Positions 25,132 through 32,806 of a stretch of 61,534 bases of DNA are shown in pieces; positions within the stretch are counted from its first letter, which is position 1; each line of letters begins with the position of its first letter. The notes beneath the pieces were generated by a model. That model had not been told where the DNA came from. It was given only the letters and a program-made list of their open reading frames with translations, and did no database searches. The stretch is from the NCBI RefSeq assembly GCF_002723835.1, contig NZ_BEWG01000113.1, positions 1 through 61,534 of the forward strand, written 5' to 3'. Both the position numbers and the translations under genes were made by a program. The DNA is from Mycobacterium sp. shizuoka-1 (GTDB lineage: Bacteria; Actinomycetota; Actinomycetes; Mycobacteriales; Mycobacteriaceae).

Positions 25132-26291
25132 CCGACGACGACCTGCGCGCCGAGGTCCGCCAGTGGCTGGCGGACAACTGGGACACCGGCCTGGATCGCG
25201 CACAGTGGGCGCAGCTGGTGTTCGACGCCGGCTGGGCGGTGCCGAGCTGGGAACCGCAGTGGTGGGGGCGCGGCCTGACCGACTCCCAATCACGGATCGT
25301 GGCAGCCGAATTCGCGGCAGTAGGGGCACCGGGGACCGGGCATGACCGGGCCAACCTGTTCGCCTGCACCTTGCATGACCTCGGTACCGACGAGCAGAAG
25401 CAACGACTGATCCCGCCGTCCATTCGCGGCGAGACGAAATGGTGCCTGCTGTACTCCGAGCCCGGCGCGGGATCCGATCTGGCCGGGTTGCGCACCCGCG
25501 CCGAGCGGGACGGCGACGACTGGGTGATCACCGGCCAGAAGGTGTGGACGTCGTTCGCGAAGTCTGCCGACTACGGCCTGCTGGTGGCCCGCACCGACTG
25601 GGATGTGCCCAAGCACAACGGGATCAGCTTTCTCATGTTCCCGATGCGCCAGCCCGGTGTCGAGGTGCGCCCGATCCACCAGATCACCGGCGAGTCGGAG
25701 TTCAACGAGGTGTTCATCTCCGGAGCCCGGGTACCCGACGCGAACCGGGTCGGGGACGTCGGCGGCGGCTGGGCGGTGCTGCAGGTGGCGCTGGCCTACG
25801 AGCGGCGGCTGATGGGCGATCTGGCCCGTACCTCTCGCTCGGCCCGCAAGCCGCAGACCGATTCGGACAGTCTGGTCGAGATGGCGCGCCGGGCAGGCAA
25901 ACTCGACGATGGGTTCATCCGTCAGGAGATCGCCCGGGTGGAGGCCTACGCGGCGGTGAACCGGTGGAACACCCAGCGGGCCAAGGCCACCTCCGACCGG
26001 GTCGAGGCCGCGACGTTGATGGCGCTGGGCAAGATCGCGATGTCGCGGATCCTGCACCAGACGGCGCAGGTGCAGACCGAGATCGCCGGACCGGAGGCCA
26101 TGCTGACCGGCCCGGACAACCCGGTCGGCGACGCGGTCACGTTCCGCGCCCTCAACGCTTACTTCACGTCCATCGGCGGCGGCACCGACCAGATTCAGCG
26201 CAACATCGTCGGCGAGCGCGTCCTCGGACTTCCGAAAGAGCCTGAGCCGTATCGCAATACCGCGTTCCGCGAGCTGCCCACTTCGGGGTGA
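25128..26291 (+). CDS. Acyl-CoA dehydrogenase, FAD-binding-type subunit
   Basis: A 387-residue acyl-CoA dehydrogenase with LLYSEPGAGSDLAGL, TGQKVWTSFAKSADYG and ESEFNEVFISGARVPD. The C-terminal loop is IGGGTDQIQRNIVGERVLGLP, again with Gly in place of the EGT Glu, as in paired FadE enzymes. The ATG overlaps the previous stop. It is probably the FAD- and substrate-binding half of a heterotetramer with its neighbour. Its last 97 bp overlap the convergent amidohydrolase frame, which is unusually long. Confidence 0.9.
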   Translation: MTDDDLRAEVRQWLADNWDTGLDRAQWAQLVFDAGWAVPSWEPQWWGRGLTDSQSRIVAAEFAAVGAPGTGHDRANLFACTLHDLGTDEQKQRLIPPSIRGETKWCLLYSEPGAGSDLAGLRTRAERDGDDWVITGQKVWTSFAKSADYGLLVARTDWDVPKHNGISFLMFPMRQPGVEVRPIHQITGESEFNEVFISGARVPDANRVGDVGGGWAVLQVALAYERRLMGDLARTSRSARKPQTDSDSLVEMARRAGKLDDGFIRQEIARVEAYAAVNRWNTQRAKATSDRVEAATLMALGKIAMSRILHQTAQVQTEIAGPEAMLTGPDNPVGDAVTFRALNAYFTSIGGGTDQIQRNIVGERVLGLPKEPEPYRNTAFRELPTSG

Positions 26292-27589
26292 TTTCGGCGC
26301 GCGAACAGGTGGCCGTTGACGACAGTGGCGGCCACCAGGCCGGCATCCAGCGCGTCGAGCACCTCGGCGGGCGCGGCGGCCAGGACGCACAGGTCGCCGG
26401 GCTGTCCCGGCGCGACGGTCCTGGGCAGGTCAGGGCGATCGGGATGGCCGGTGAACAGTGACAATGCCACTGCGGCCGAGACGCATTCGAGGGTATTGAG
26501 CACCGCACCGGTGGGTGTCGTGCGGTGCACCGCCGCGCGCATCGCCGCCCACGGGTCGGCTCCGCCGAACGGCAAGTCCGTGGACAGCGCCACCCGCACA
26601 CCGGCGGCGCGCAGCGATCTCAGCCGCCACAGCGCGGGCCGGTCGACCGGGTCGACGTCGGCCAGGTAGTGGTCGCCGCGTTCGGCGACGAAGTTGGGTT
26701 GGGTCACCACCAGCACACCGAGGGCGGCGAGTTCGCCGATGGCCTCGACCGGCACCACCGCCGCATGCTCGATCCGGTCACCGGGGTGGCTGCCTGCGGC
26801 CCGCAACGCCGCCAGGCTGACGACCAGCTGGGCGACCGTCACGCAGTGCAGGGCGACTGCCCCACCGTCGCGGTGCCGGCCGGCGATCCAGTCGGTGAGC
26901 TCGTCGAGATCCAGCGAATCGTCGTGCAGGATCCGCTTTCCCGGCGCCAGCCAGTGCACCCGCTGATGCAGTCCGCCGTGCCGGTGTTCCTCGCTCAGCG
27001 TCACGATGTCCTCGGCGCGCAGGCCGGGGGTCGCATCGGTGACGCCGGTGACCCCGAAGTCCAGCAGCCGCCGGCTGATCGCCGCCAGCGACGCGTCCCG
27101 GCGTGCCACCGCATCAGACCAGGTGTCGTAGCTGCGCAACCGGCCGTCCGGGTGCTCGGGGAGGCCGACCGCGGCCAGGCCCGCGGAATTCAGGAACCAC
27201 AGCACCCCGCTGCGATGCTGGATCCGCACCGGTACCGATTCGGCGAGCTCGTCGAGAACCCACCGGTCCAATGGGCCCGCAACGGATTCGTGGTAGCCGA
27301 CCGCCCGGATCCAACCGTCGATCCCTACCGGCGCCTGAGCCAGCGCCCGGCCGAGGTCGGCCCGGTTGTGCAGCACCATGGGCCCTACCTGAACCGAATC
27401 CAGCGCGGCCGCGGCCGCCCGCAGATGCACATGGTGATCGTGCAATCCCGGTATCACGGTGCCGCCCGCAGCGTCGAACACCGTTTCGCCACGGTTCGGG
27501 GCCAGCGAGTCGGCCACCGACTCGATCTGGACGCCGACCCGGATGTCGACGGCCGTGCCGTCCAGTAGCTGGGCGCGCTGGATCAGCAT
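26195..27589 (-). CDS. Amidohydrolase-family protein
   Basis: A 464-residue amidohydrolase (composite plus barrel). The first metal block is IPGLHDHHVHLRAA (HVH). VALHCVTVAQLV and DRIEHAAVVP supply later His residues, and LSTDLPFGGADPW the Asp. The end of the domain is QPGDLCVLAAAPAEVLDALD. After VVNGHLFARR about 35 further residues, Ser/Arg-rich, run antisense through the end of the dehydrogenase gene, so the true C-terminus may once have been shorter. Its first 7 bp overlap the end of the CoA-transferase gene on the same strand, implying co-transcription. Confidence 0.85.
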   Translation of the reverse strand: MLIQRAQLLDGTAVDIRVGVQIESVADSLAPNRGETVFDAAGGTVIPGLHDHHVHLRAAAAALDSVQVGPMVLHNRADLGRALAQAPVGIDGWIRAVGYHESVAGPLDRWVLDELAESVPVRIQHRSGVLWFLNSAGLAAVGLPEHPDGRLRSYDTWSDAVARRDASLAAISRRLLDFGVTGVTDATPGLRAEDIVTLSEEHRHGGLHQRVHWLAPGKRILHDDSLDLDELTDWIAGRHRDGGAVALHCVTVAQLVVSLAALRAAGSHPGDRIEHAAVVPVEAIGELAALGVLVVTQPNFVAERGDHYLADVDPVDRPALWRLRSLRAAGVRVALSTDLPFGGADPWAAMRAAVHRTTPTGAVLNTLECVSAAVALSLFTGHPDRPDLPRTVAPGQPGDLCVLAAAPAEVLDALDAGLVAATVVNGHLFARRNHPEVGSSRNAVLRYGSGSFGSPRTRSPTMLR

Positions 27590-28770
27590 CGGATCGCATT
27601 CCGTTGGGCAACAATGTCGTTCACGGCGCTATTGTCGGCGCCGAGTGCTGCCGCCGCCGCACTCGGTGCGGGTGGCCGCGGCGGCGCGACCGCCGAATCG
27701 GACAGCGAAGCTTCCACCGGGAGTTGCGCGTAACTCGCGGCGACCGCCGCCATCGACACGTCGATGGTCTCACCGCCGCCGCGATGCAGCGAATGAGCTA
27801 CGGCCAGTGCGGCTTCCAGCCCGGTCAGCGGATCGGCGATGGCGTCACCGCAGAACACCGGGCCGTCCGGGCTGCTCCCCACCAATCCCCCGGCCACCGC
27901 CGCGTCGTCGCCGAATGCGGCCCGCGGCGAGTCGGGCCCGTGGCCGCTGACCCGCAGCCACACCCTGCCGTCGGGGCCGCCCAGGTCGTCTGGGCTCAGG
28001 CCACGGCGCGCGAGCGCGCCGGACCGCGACCCCTCGATGACGACATCGGCGGCGGCGATCAACGCCCGCAGCCGGTCCGCATCGGTATCGAAATCGACCG
28101 CATAGGAGAGCTTTCCGTGATTCATCCAGTCATAGAACGCCCGATTTCCGCCCCGGGTACCGTCCGGACGGGACGGACTCTCCACCTTGACCACAGTGGC
28201 GCCGGCCGCAGCCAGGATCTGGCCGCACAGCGGGCCCGCCCACATCGACGACAGGTCAGCCACCAGGAGTTCCTCCGTAGGGCGGGGCACCGTCCGGCGG
28301 CCGCCCGCACGCACGGTGGGTACCGCCGTCGTCGTTTCACCGAGCCGCGCCGCGGGCAGGCCCAGCAGGGCGGCACGCTCGACCGCCTCGTCGGCGCTCC
28401 GCCCGGCGGCCCAGCGGGCAACCGCCTGCCAGGGATCATCGGGCACCACGTCGGCTTCGACCAGTGCCGGCACGGCCGCGAGGTCGTCGGCTCGGGACAG
28501 GGTCAGCGCGCACCAGCCATCCCGCGTCGGCAGCAGGTGGGTAGCCCCGCCGGCCGAGATGCGTCCGCGGCGATGCAGGCCCAGCAGCGCCGCCCGCCCG
28601 GTCAGCAGCGTGGCGGCGTCCAGCGCCACGCCCAGTTGGGTGGCCAGGTTCGCGACCACGCTGGCGGCACGGGTCAGCACCGCCGACCGGGAGTGGTCGG
28701 GTGGGCCGTCAGGCGGCCCGGTCAGCCAGGCCAGGCCGCTGCCGGCCCAGCCGACGCCGGTGTCAGTCAC
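27583..28770 (-). CDS. CaiB/BaiF family III CoA-transferase
   Basis: About 395 residues of the formyl-CoA-transferase-like family III, which moves CoA between carboxylates. The core begins VADLSSMWAGPLCGQILAAAGATVVKVE (about residues 170-197), matching the usual DLT...AGP...LADLGADVIKVE pattern. VWLRVSGHGPDSP and DPLTGLEAALAVAHSL follow. The N-terminal 160 residues resemble another, degenerate CaiB-like segment. GTG 28770 was chosen; the upstream frame is implausible. The amidohydrolase is directly downstream with a 7-bp overlap. It may activate acids produced by the neighbouring hydrolases. Confidence 0.85.
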   Translation of the reverse strand: MTDTGVGWAGSGLAWLTGPPDGPPDHSRSAVLTRAASVVANLATQLGVALDAATLLTGRAALLGLHRRGRISAGGATHLLPTRDGWCALTLSRADDLAAVPALVEADVVPDDPWQAVARWAAGRSADEAVERAALLGLPAARLGETTTAVPTVRAGGRRTVPRPTEELLVADLSSMWAGPLCGQILAAAGATVVKVESPSRPDGTRGGNRAFYDWMNHGKLSYAVDFDTDADRLRALIAAADVVIEGSRSGALARRGLSPDDLGGPDGRVWLRVSGHGPDSPRAAFGDDAAVAGGLVGSSPDGPVFCGDAIADPLTGLEAALAVAHSLHRGGGETIDVSMAAVAASYAQLPVEASLSDSAVAPPRPPAPSAAAAALGADNSAVNDIVAQRNAIRC

Positions 28771-28853
28771 CCGGCCATTGTCGCGCGGACCGGCGGGCGC
28801 CCGCTGGGATCCTCGGTTGTTGTCCGCCTCCGAGCGACAGGTGGCCGAGCGGC

Positions 28854-29867
28854 CTAGAAATGCAGCGCGGTGAACCGCCAATCCAGCACCGGGCGGTCCG
28901 CCCCCTCATCGGCCACCGCATATACCACCGACCGCAGGGTGAGCACGCCGCCGCGGTCGCCGGGCAGCGGATCGGCACGCTCGATGTGCAGTTCGCTGTA
29001 GAGCGTGTCCCCCTCGTGGACCGGGCCGGTGTGGTCGCACGACGCCCAGCCCAGCACGGTCGCCAGGTTGGGCAGCAGCTGGCCGGCCTGGCCCAGTGCC
29101 AGCCCGATCGTGTGCCCGCCGTAGACCAGACGCCGGCCGCCGACCCGCGAATCATGATGGGTGGCAGCGATGTTCAGGGTCAGCCTGGCCAGCTCCGGCG
29201 CCGAGGACACCACATCACCGGTGCTGCGCAGGACCGAACCCGCCATGTCGGGATAGAAGTGCGGGCCCGGGACGCGTTCACGGAACGCGGCCGCATTCCA
29301 GTCGGCGGTCGGATCCGGGGCGGGCGGCAGGTCGGCGCCGATCACCGACAGGTCGTCAGCGTGACCGGTGTCGGCGGCACCGGGGCTGCACGGCAGCATC
29401 GCGCAGCGGTAGAAGTCCAGCACCAGCCGGCCGACCTGGTCGACGGTGGTCATCCGCAGTGCCACCATCCCGGTGGGGGCCCGGCCCGGCTTGGCGGTGT
29501 TCTGGCGCAGCCCGACCACCTCGGTACGGGTGAACACCGTGTCACCGACCACCGGATAGCGATAGAAGGTCAGGCCCCGATAGAACAGGTTGGCCTTGAC
29601 GCGCTGTGTCGCGAGCGTGCTCTGCCCGATCGCCACGTCGCACACCAGTGCCGGATGCGCCAAGGGTCCGGTGCAGCCGACCGTGGCGTGGGCCAACTCC
29701 GCGTCCAGCGACAGCCTCAGCCGGTCGCCGACGATCGCCTGATGGGTCGCCGCCGCGCCGGAACTCAACGTCATCGCCGGCGCCCAATCGAAGACCTGGC
29801 CTACGACCAGATCGTCGAAATAGGGGCCGCCCGCCTCACCACCGCCGATATGGCCGTACAAAGTCAC
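28854..29867 (-). CDS. Double-hotdog hydratase-like protein (Rv0216-like)
   Basis: With the GTG at 29867 the protein has 337 residues, the length I recall for Rv0216, a double-hotdog (MaoC-fold) protein of unresolved substrate. The N-terminal hotdog opens GPYFDDLVVGQVFDWAPAMTLSSG. The second contains RLVYGGHTIGLALGQAGQLLPNL and VHEGDTLYSELHI. An upstream ATG (29918) would add 17 residues, duplicate a YGHI motif and place both 13-bp repeats inside the gene, so it is less likely. It is divergent from the FadE3-like gene, as in M. tuberculosis. Confidence 0.85.
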   Translation of the reverse strand: MTLYGHIGGGEAGGPYFDDLVVGQVFDWAPAMTLSSGAAATHQAIVGDRLRLSLDAELAHATVGCTGPLAHPALVCDVAIGQSTLATQRVKANLFYRGLTFYRYPVVGDTVFTRTEVVGLRQNTAKPGRAPTGMVALRMTTVDQVGRLVLDFYRCAMLPCSPGAADTGHADDLSVIGADLPPAPDPTADWNAAAFRERVPGPHFYPDMAGSVLRSTGDVVSSAPELARLTLNIAATHHDSRVGGRRLVYGGHTIGLALGQAGQLLPNLATVLGWASCDHTGPVHEGDTLYSELHIERADPLPGDRGGVLTLRSVVYAVADEGADRPVLDWRFTALHF

Positions 29868-29917
29868 AGTGCCCCATACTGGTGCTTCTTTGTAGGTCGT
29901 GTCAATATGGCCGTACA
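29848..29917. promoter_or_regulatory. Pair of 13-bp repeats ATATGGCCGTACA in a divergent promoter
   Basis: ATATGGCCGTACA occurs exactly at 29848-29860 and 29905-29917, 57 bp apart. Each contains the near-palindrome TATGGCCGTA. They flank the region from which the double-hotdog and FadE3-like genes diverge. A GntR regulator encoded in the FadE3-like operon is the obvious candidate to bind them. The right copy abuts TACATT (29914-29919), a TANNNT hexamer that may be the -10 of the plus-strand gene. Confidence 0.5.
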
Positions 29918-29943
29918 TTTTACGACGGCTTGGAGCGAACTAC

Positions 29944-31101
29944 GTGAGCACTGCACTCAACGACGAAGAGACCATGCTGGTCCAGACGGTGCGGGCGTTC
30001 ATCGACCGCGACGTCAAACCTTCGGTCCGCGAAGTCGAGCACGCCAACAGCTACCCCGAGGCGTGGATCGAGCAGATGAAGCGCATCGGCATCTACGGGC
30101 TCGCGATCAGCGAGCAGTACGGCGGCACCCCGGTGTCGATGCCGTGCTACGTCGAGGTCACCCAGGAACTGGCCCGTGGGTGGATGAGCCTGGCCGGTGC
30201 CATGGGCGGGCACACGGTGGTGGCCAAACTGCTGGAGACGTTCGGCACCGAGGAACAGAAGCAGACGTATCTGCCGTCGATGGCGACGGGTCGGATCCGG
30301 GCCACGATGGCACTGACCGAACCGGGTGGCGGGTCGGATCTGCAGAACATGATCACCGTCGCCCGCCGCGACGGCGATGAGCTGGTGATCACCGGGGCCA
30401 AGACGTGGATCACCAATGCCCGCCGGTCCGGGCTGATCGCCCTGTTGTGCAAGACCGATCCCCAGGCCACCCCCCGGCACACCGGGATATCGGTGGTGCT
30501 CGTCGAGGCCGGTACCCCGGGAATGGCCGTGTCGCGGGACCTACCGAAGTTGGGCTACAAGGGGGTTGAATCCTGCGAGCTCGCGTTCGACGACTGCCGG
30601 GTGCCGGCCACCGCGATCCTCGGTGGCGAAGCCGGCCGCGGGTTCGGTCAGATGATGAAAGGCCTTGAAACCGGCCGTATCCAGGTGGCGTCGCGGGCGC
30701 TGGGCGTGGCCACTGCCGCACTCGAGGACGCGCTGGCCTACGCCCAGGACCGGGAGAGCTTCGGCCAGCCGATCTGGAAACACCAGGCGATCGGCAACTA
30801 CCTCGCCGACATGGCCACCAAGCTGACCGCCGCCCGCCAGCTCACCCGCTATGCCGCCGAGCGCTACGACAGCGGGCAGCGCTGCGATATGGAAGCCGGC
30901 ATGGCCAAACTGTTCGCCTCCGAGGTCGCGATGGAGATCGCGCTCAACGCGGTCCGGATCCATGGTGGCTACGGCTATTCCACCGAGTACGACGTCGAGC
31001 GCTACTTTCGTGACGCGCCGCTGATGATCGTCGGTGAGGGCACCAACGAGATCCAGCGCAATGTGATCGCCGGTCAACTCGTCGCGAGAGGCGGCATCTA
31101 G
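29944..31101 (+). CDS. fadE3: Acyl-CoA dehydrogenase, FadE3-like
   Basis: A 385-residue classical acyl-CoA dehydrogenase. It has MALTEPGGGSDLQNM, GAKTWITNARRSG, YAQDRESFGQPIWKHQAIGNYLADM and IVGEGTNEIQRNVIAGQLV, where the EGT Glu is present, so it should be a self-sufficient homotetramer unlike the paired enzymes in this window. GTG 29944 (VSTALNDEETML) was chosen; the longer frame enters the promoter repeats. The GntR gene starts 6 bp downstream. Position between Rv0216-like and FadD4-like genes with matching strands supports FadE3 (Rv0215c). Confidence 0.9.
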   Translation: MSTALNDEETMLVQTVRAFIDRDVKPSVREVEHANSYPEAWIEQMKRIGIYGLAISEQYGGTPVSMPCYVEVTQELARGWMSLAGAMGGHTVVAKLLETFGTEEQKQTYLPSMATGRIRATMALTEPGGGSDLQNMITVARRDGDELVITGAKTWITNARRSGLIALLCKTDPQATPRHTGISVVLVEAGTPGMAVSRDLPKLGYKGVESCELAFDDCRVPATAILGGEAGRGFGQMMKGLETGRIQVASRALGVATAALEDALAYAQDRESFGQPIWKHQAIGNYLADMATKLTAARQLTRYAAERYDSGQRCDMEAGMAKLFASEVAMEIALNAVRIHGGYGYSTEYDVERYFRDAPLMIVGEGTNEIQRNVIAGQLVARGGI

Positions 31102-31107
31102 CCGGCC

Positions 31108-31860
31108 ATGAAACCCGAACCCGCCTATCAGGTCCTGCGACAACGGCTCCGGGACGAGATCGCCGCCGGTGCCTATCCCGAGGGCGTCCGGTTACCGACG
31201 GAGTCCGAACTGGTCGCCGAGCACGGACTGTCCCGGCAGACCGTGCGCCGGGCGTTCCAGGATTTGGTGGCTGAAGGGGTGGTGTACCGGGTGCCGGGGC
31301 GAGGCACGTACGCGAATCGGGGGTATCTGCGACAGCTGGGCTCGATCGAGGACCTGATGAGCTTGTCCGAGGACACGACGATGGAAGTGCTGCAAGGACT
31401 TTCACGCCGGGTCGACGTCTCGGCAGCCAGCCGGCTTCGGCTGGACCACGATGTGGTCTACACCGTGGTGTTCCGGCGGCTGCACGGGCGGGCAGGAGCG
31501 GAGCGACCCGGGGAGAACGACGGCGTTCCGTTCGTGGTGACCACCGTGCACCTGCCGGAGTCGGTGGCCCGCCTGGTGTTCGACTGCCCGGAGCTGGTCG
31601 ACGGCGCGGTGGGCACCAACACGGTCATCGGGATCCTCGAGCCGCATCTCGACCAGCCGATCGATGAAGCGGCACAATCCATCACAGTCGCACCCGCCGA
31701 CGATCTGGTGGCCGGGGCGCTGGGTTGCCCACCGGGACATCCGATGTTGCGGGTGGACCGGCTGTACTCCGACACCACCGGCATCCCCATGGAACTGTCG
31801 GTCAGCCACTTTCTTCCCGAGCAATACACCTACCGGGTGACCCTGCGCAGGTCGAGCTAG
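31108..31860 (+). CDS. GntR-family regulator with UTRA domain (HutC subfamily)
   Basis: A 250-residue regulator. The N-terminal winged helix is in residues 1-70 (AYQVLRQRLRDEIAAGAYPEGVRLPTESELVAEHGLSRQTVRRAFQDL...GRGTYANRG), and the UTRA ligand-binding fold follows, ending IPMELSVSHFLPEQYTYRVTL. It is 6 bp downstream of the FadE3-like dehydrogenase and probably controls the surrounding acyl-CoA genes; the repeated 13-mer upstream is a candidate site. No such regulator sits here in M. tuberculosis as I recall. It ends in a 4-bp overlap with a convergent enoyl-CoA hydratase. Confidence 0.92.
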   Translation: MKPEPAYQVLRQRLRDEIAAGAYPEGVRLPTESELVAEHGLSRQTVRRAFQDLVAEGVVYRVPGRGTYANRGYLRQLGSIEDLMSLSEDTTMEVLQGLSRRVDVSAASRLRLDHDVVYTVVFRRLHGRAGAERPGENDGVPFVVTTVHLPESVARLVFDCPELVDGAVGTNTVIGILEPHLDQPIDEAAQSITVAPADDLVAGALGCPPGHPMLRVDRLYSDTTGIPMELSVSHFLPEQYTYRVTLRRSS

Positions 31861-32795
31861 CCGACCTCGTCGACGAGCCCCCACGCCAGCGCAGTGGCCG
31901 GGTCGACGGTGCGACCGGACAGCACCAGATACGCGGTGCGCCAACGCCCGATCCGGCGGGCGATGCTCAGCGTGCCGCCCGCCCCTGGGATCAGTCCCAG
32001 CATCAGCTCGGGCAGGCCCAGCACCGCATCGGGGCGGCAGCCGATCCAACCGCAGAACGCCGCCATCTCCAGGCCGCTGCCCAGCACGCGACCGTGGATC
32101 TCGGCCCGGCAGGCCCGGCCCAGGCGTCGGGTCAGCTCGTCGAGGGCGAGTGCGGGGCTGTGCCGGGTTCGGGCCAGATGCGCGGAGGCCGGGTCGCTGA
32201 AGGTGCCGAATTCCGCGAGATCGCCACCACTGCAGAAAGACTCACCGTTTCCGCTGAGCACCACCTCGGTCACCGTGTCGTCGATCAGGGCGACCGTCAG
32301 CGCCTCCAGAAGCAGCGCCCGCGCGTCGGTGCTGAACGCGTTGTGCCGGGCCGGCCGGTTGAACCGGATCCGCAGGGTGCCGCCGTCACGCTCGGCCAGC
32401 ACCGGATCGGGAAGATCTGGTGCGGTGGCCGGGCCGCGCTCGGTCAGCCAGCGGGCGAACTCCGGCCCGGACTGCAGCGTGGAGTAGGCCAGCGACTCGG
32501 TGATGATCCCGGGCAGTGCGGGCCCGGTCACGTCCACCGAACGCAGCACATCGTCGCAAACCGCGCTGGCATGCGGCCAGCGTCGGCAGCGCTCGGTCAG
32601 CTCGGCCACGGTGTCGGAGACCGACGGCACGGTGACATAGCGGCGGTCTTCGTGGTGGGTCTCGGTCAGCGCGAAAGTCGCCGTGTCGAGCCAGTATTCG
32701 CCGTCGGCGCCGGCCGGTTCCCCGACGGCGACGACGACACCCGGCGGTCCGATCGGCCCGACCCGGGGCGGGGCCGACAGGTCAACCACCAACAT
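31857..32795 (-). CDS. Enoyl-CoA hydratase/isomerase-family protein with N-terminal extension
   Basis: About 312 residues. The crotonase domain begins near residue 120 (GTLRIRFNRPARHNAF). It has ESFCSGGDLAEFGTF, GSGLEMAAFCGW (first Glu) and GLPELMLGLIPGAGGT (second Glu), so catalytic residues are intact. The first 120 residues (MLVVDLSAPPRVGPIGPPG onward) are not standard and unrecognised. The ATG at 32795 starts 11 bp after the FadD4-like stop on the same strand, so it is probably co-transcribed with the ligase. It would hydrate an enoyl-CoA in the local beta-oxidation. Confidence 0.85.
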   Translation of the reverse strand: MLVVDLSAPPRVGPIGPPGVVVAVGEPAGADGEYWLDTATFALTETHHEDRRYVTVPSVSDTVAELTERCRRWPHASAVCDDVLRSVDVTGPALPGIITESLAYSTLQSGPEFARWLTERGPATAPDLPDPVLAERDGGTLRIRFNRPARHNAFSTDARALLLEALTVALIDDTVTEVVLSGNGESFCSGGDLAEFGTFSDPASAHLARTRHSPALALDELTRRLGRACRAEIHGRVLGSGLEMAAFCGWIGCRPDAVLGLPELMLGLIPGAGGTLSIARRIGRWRTAYLVLSGRTVDPATALAWGLVDEVG

Positions 32796-32806
32796 CGGGG
32801 CGGTGT

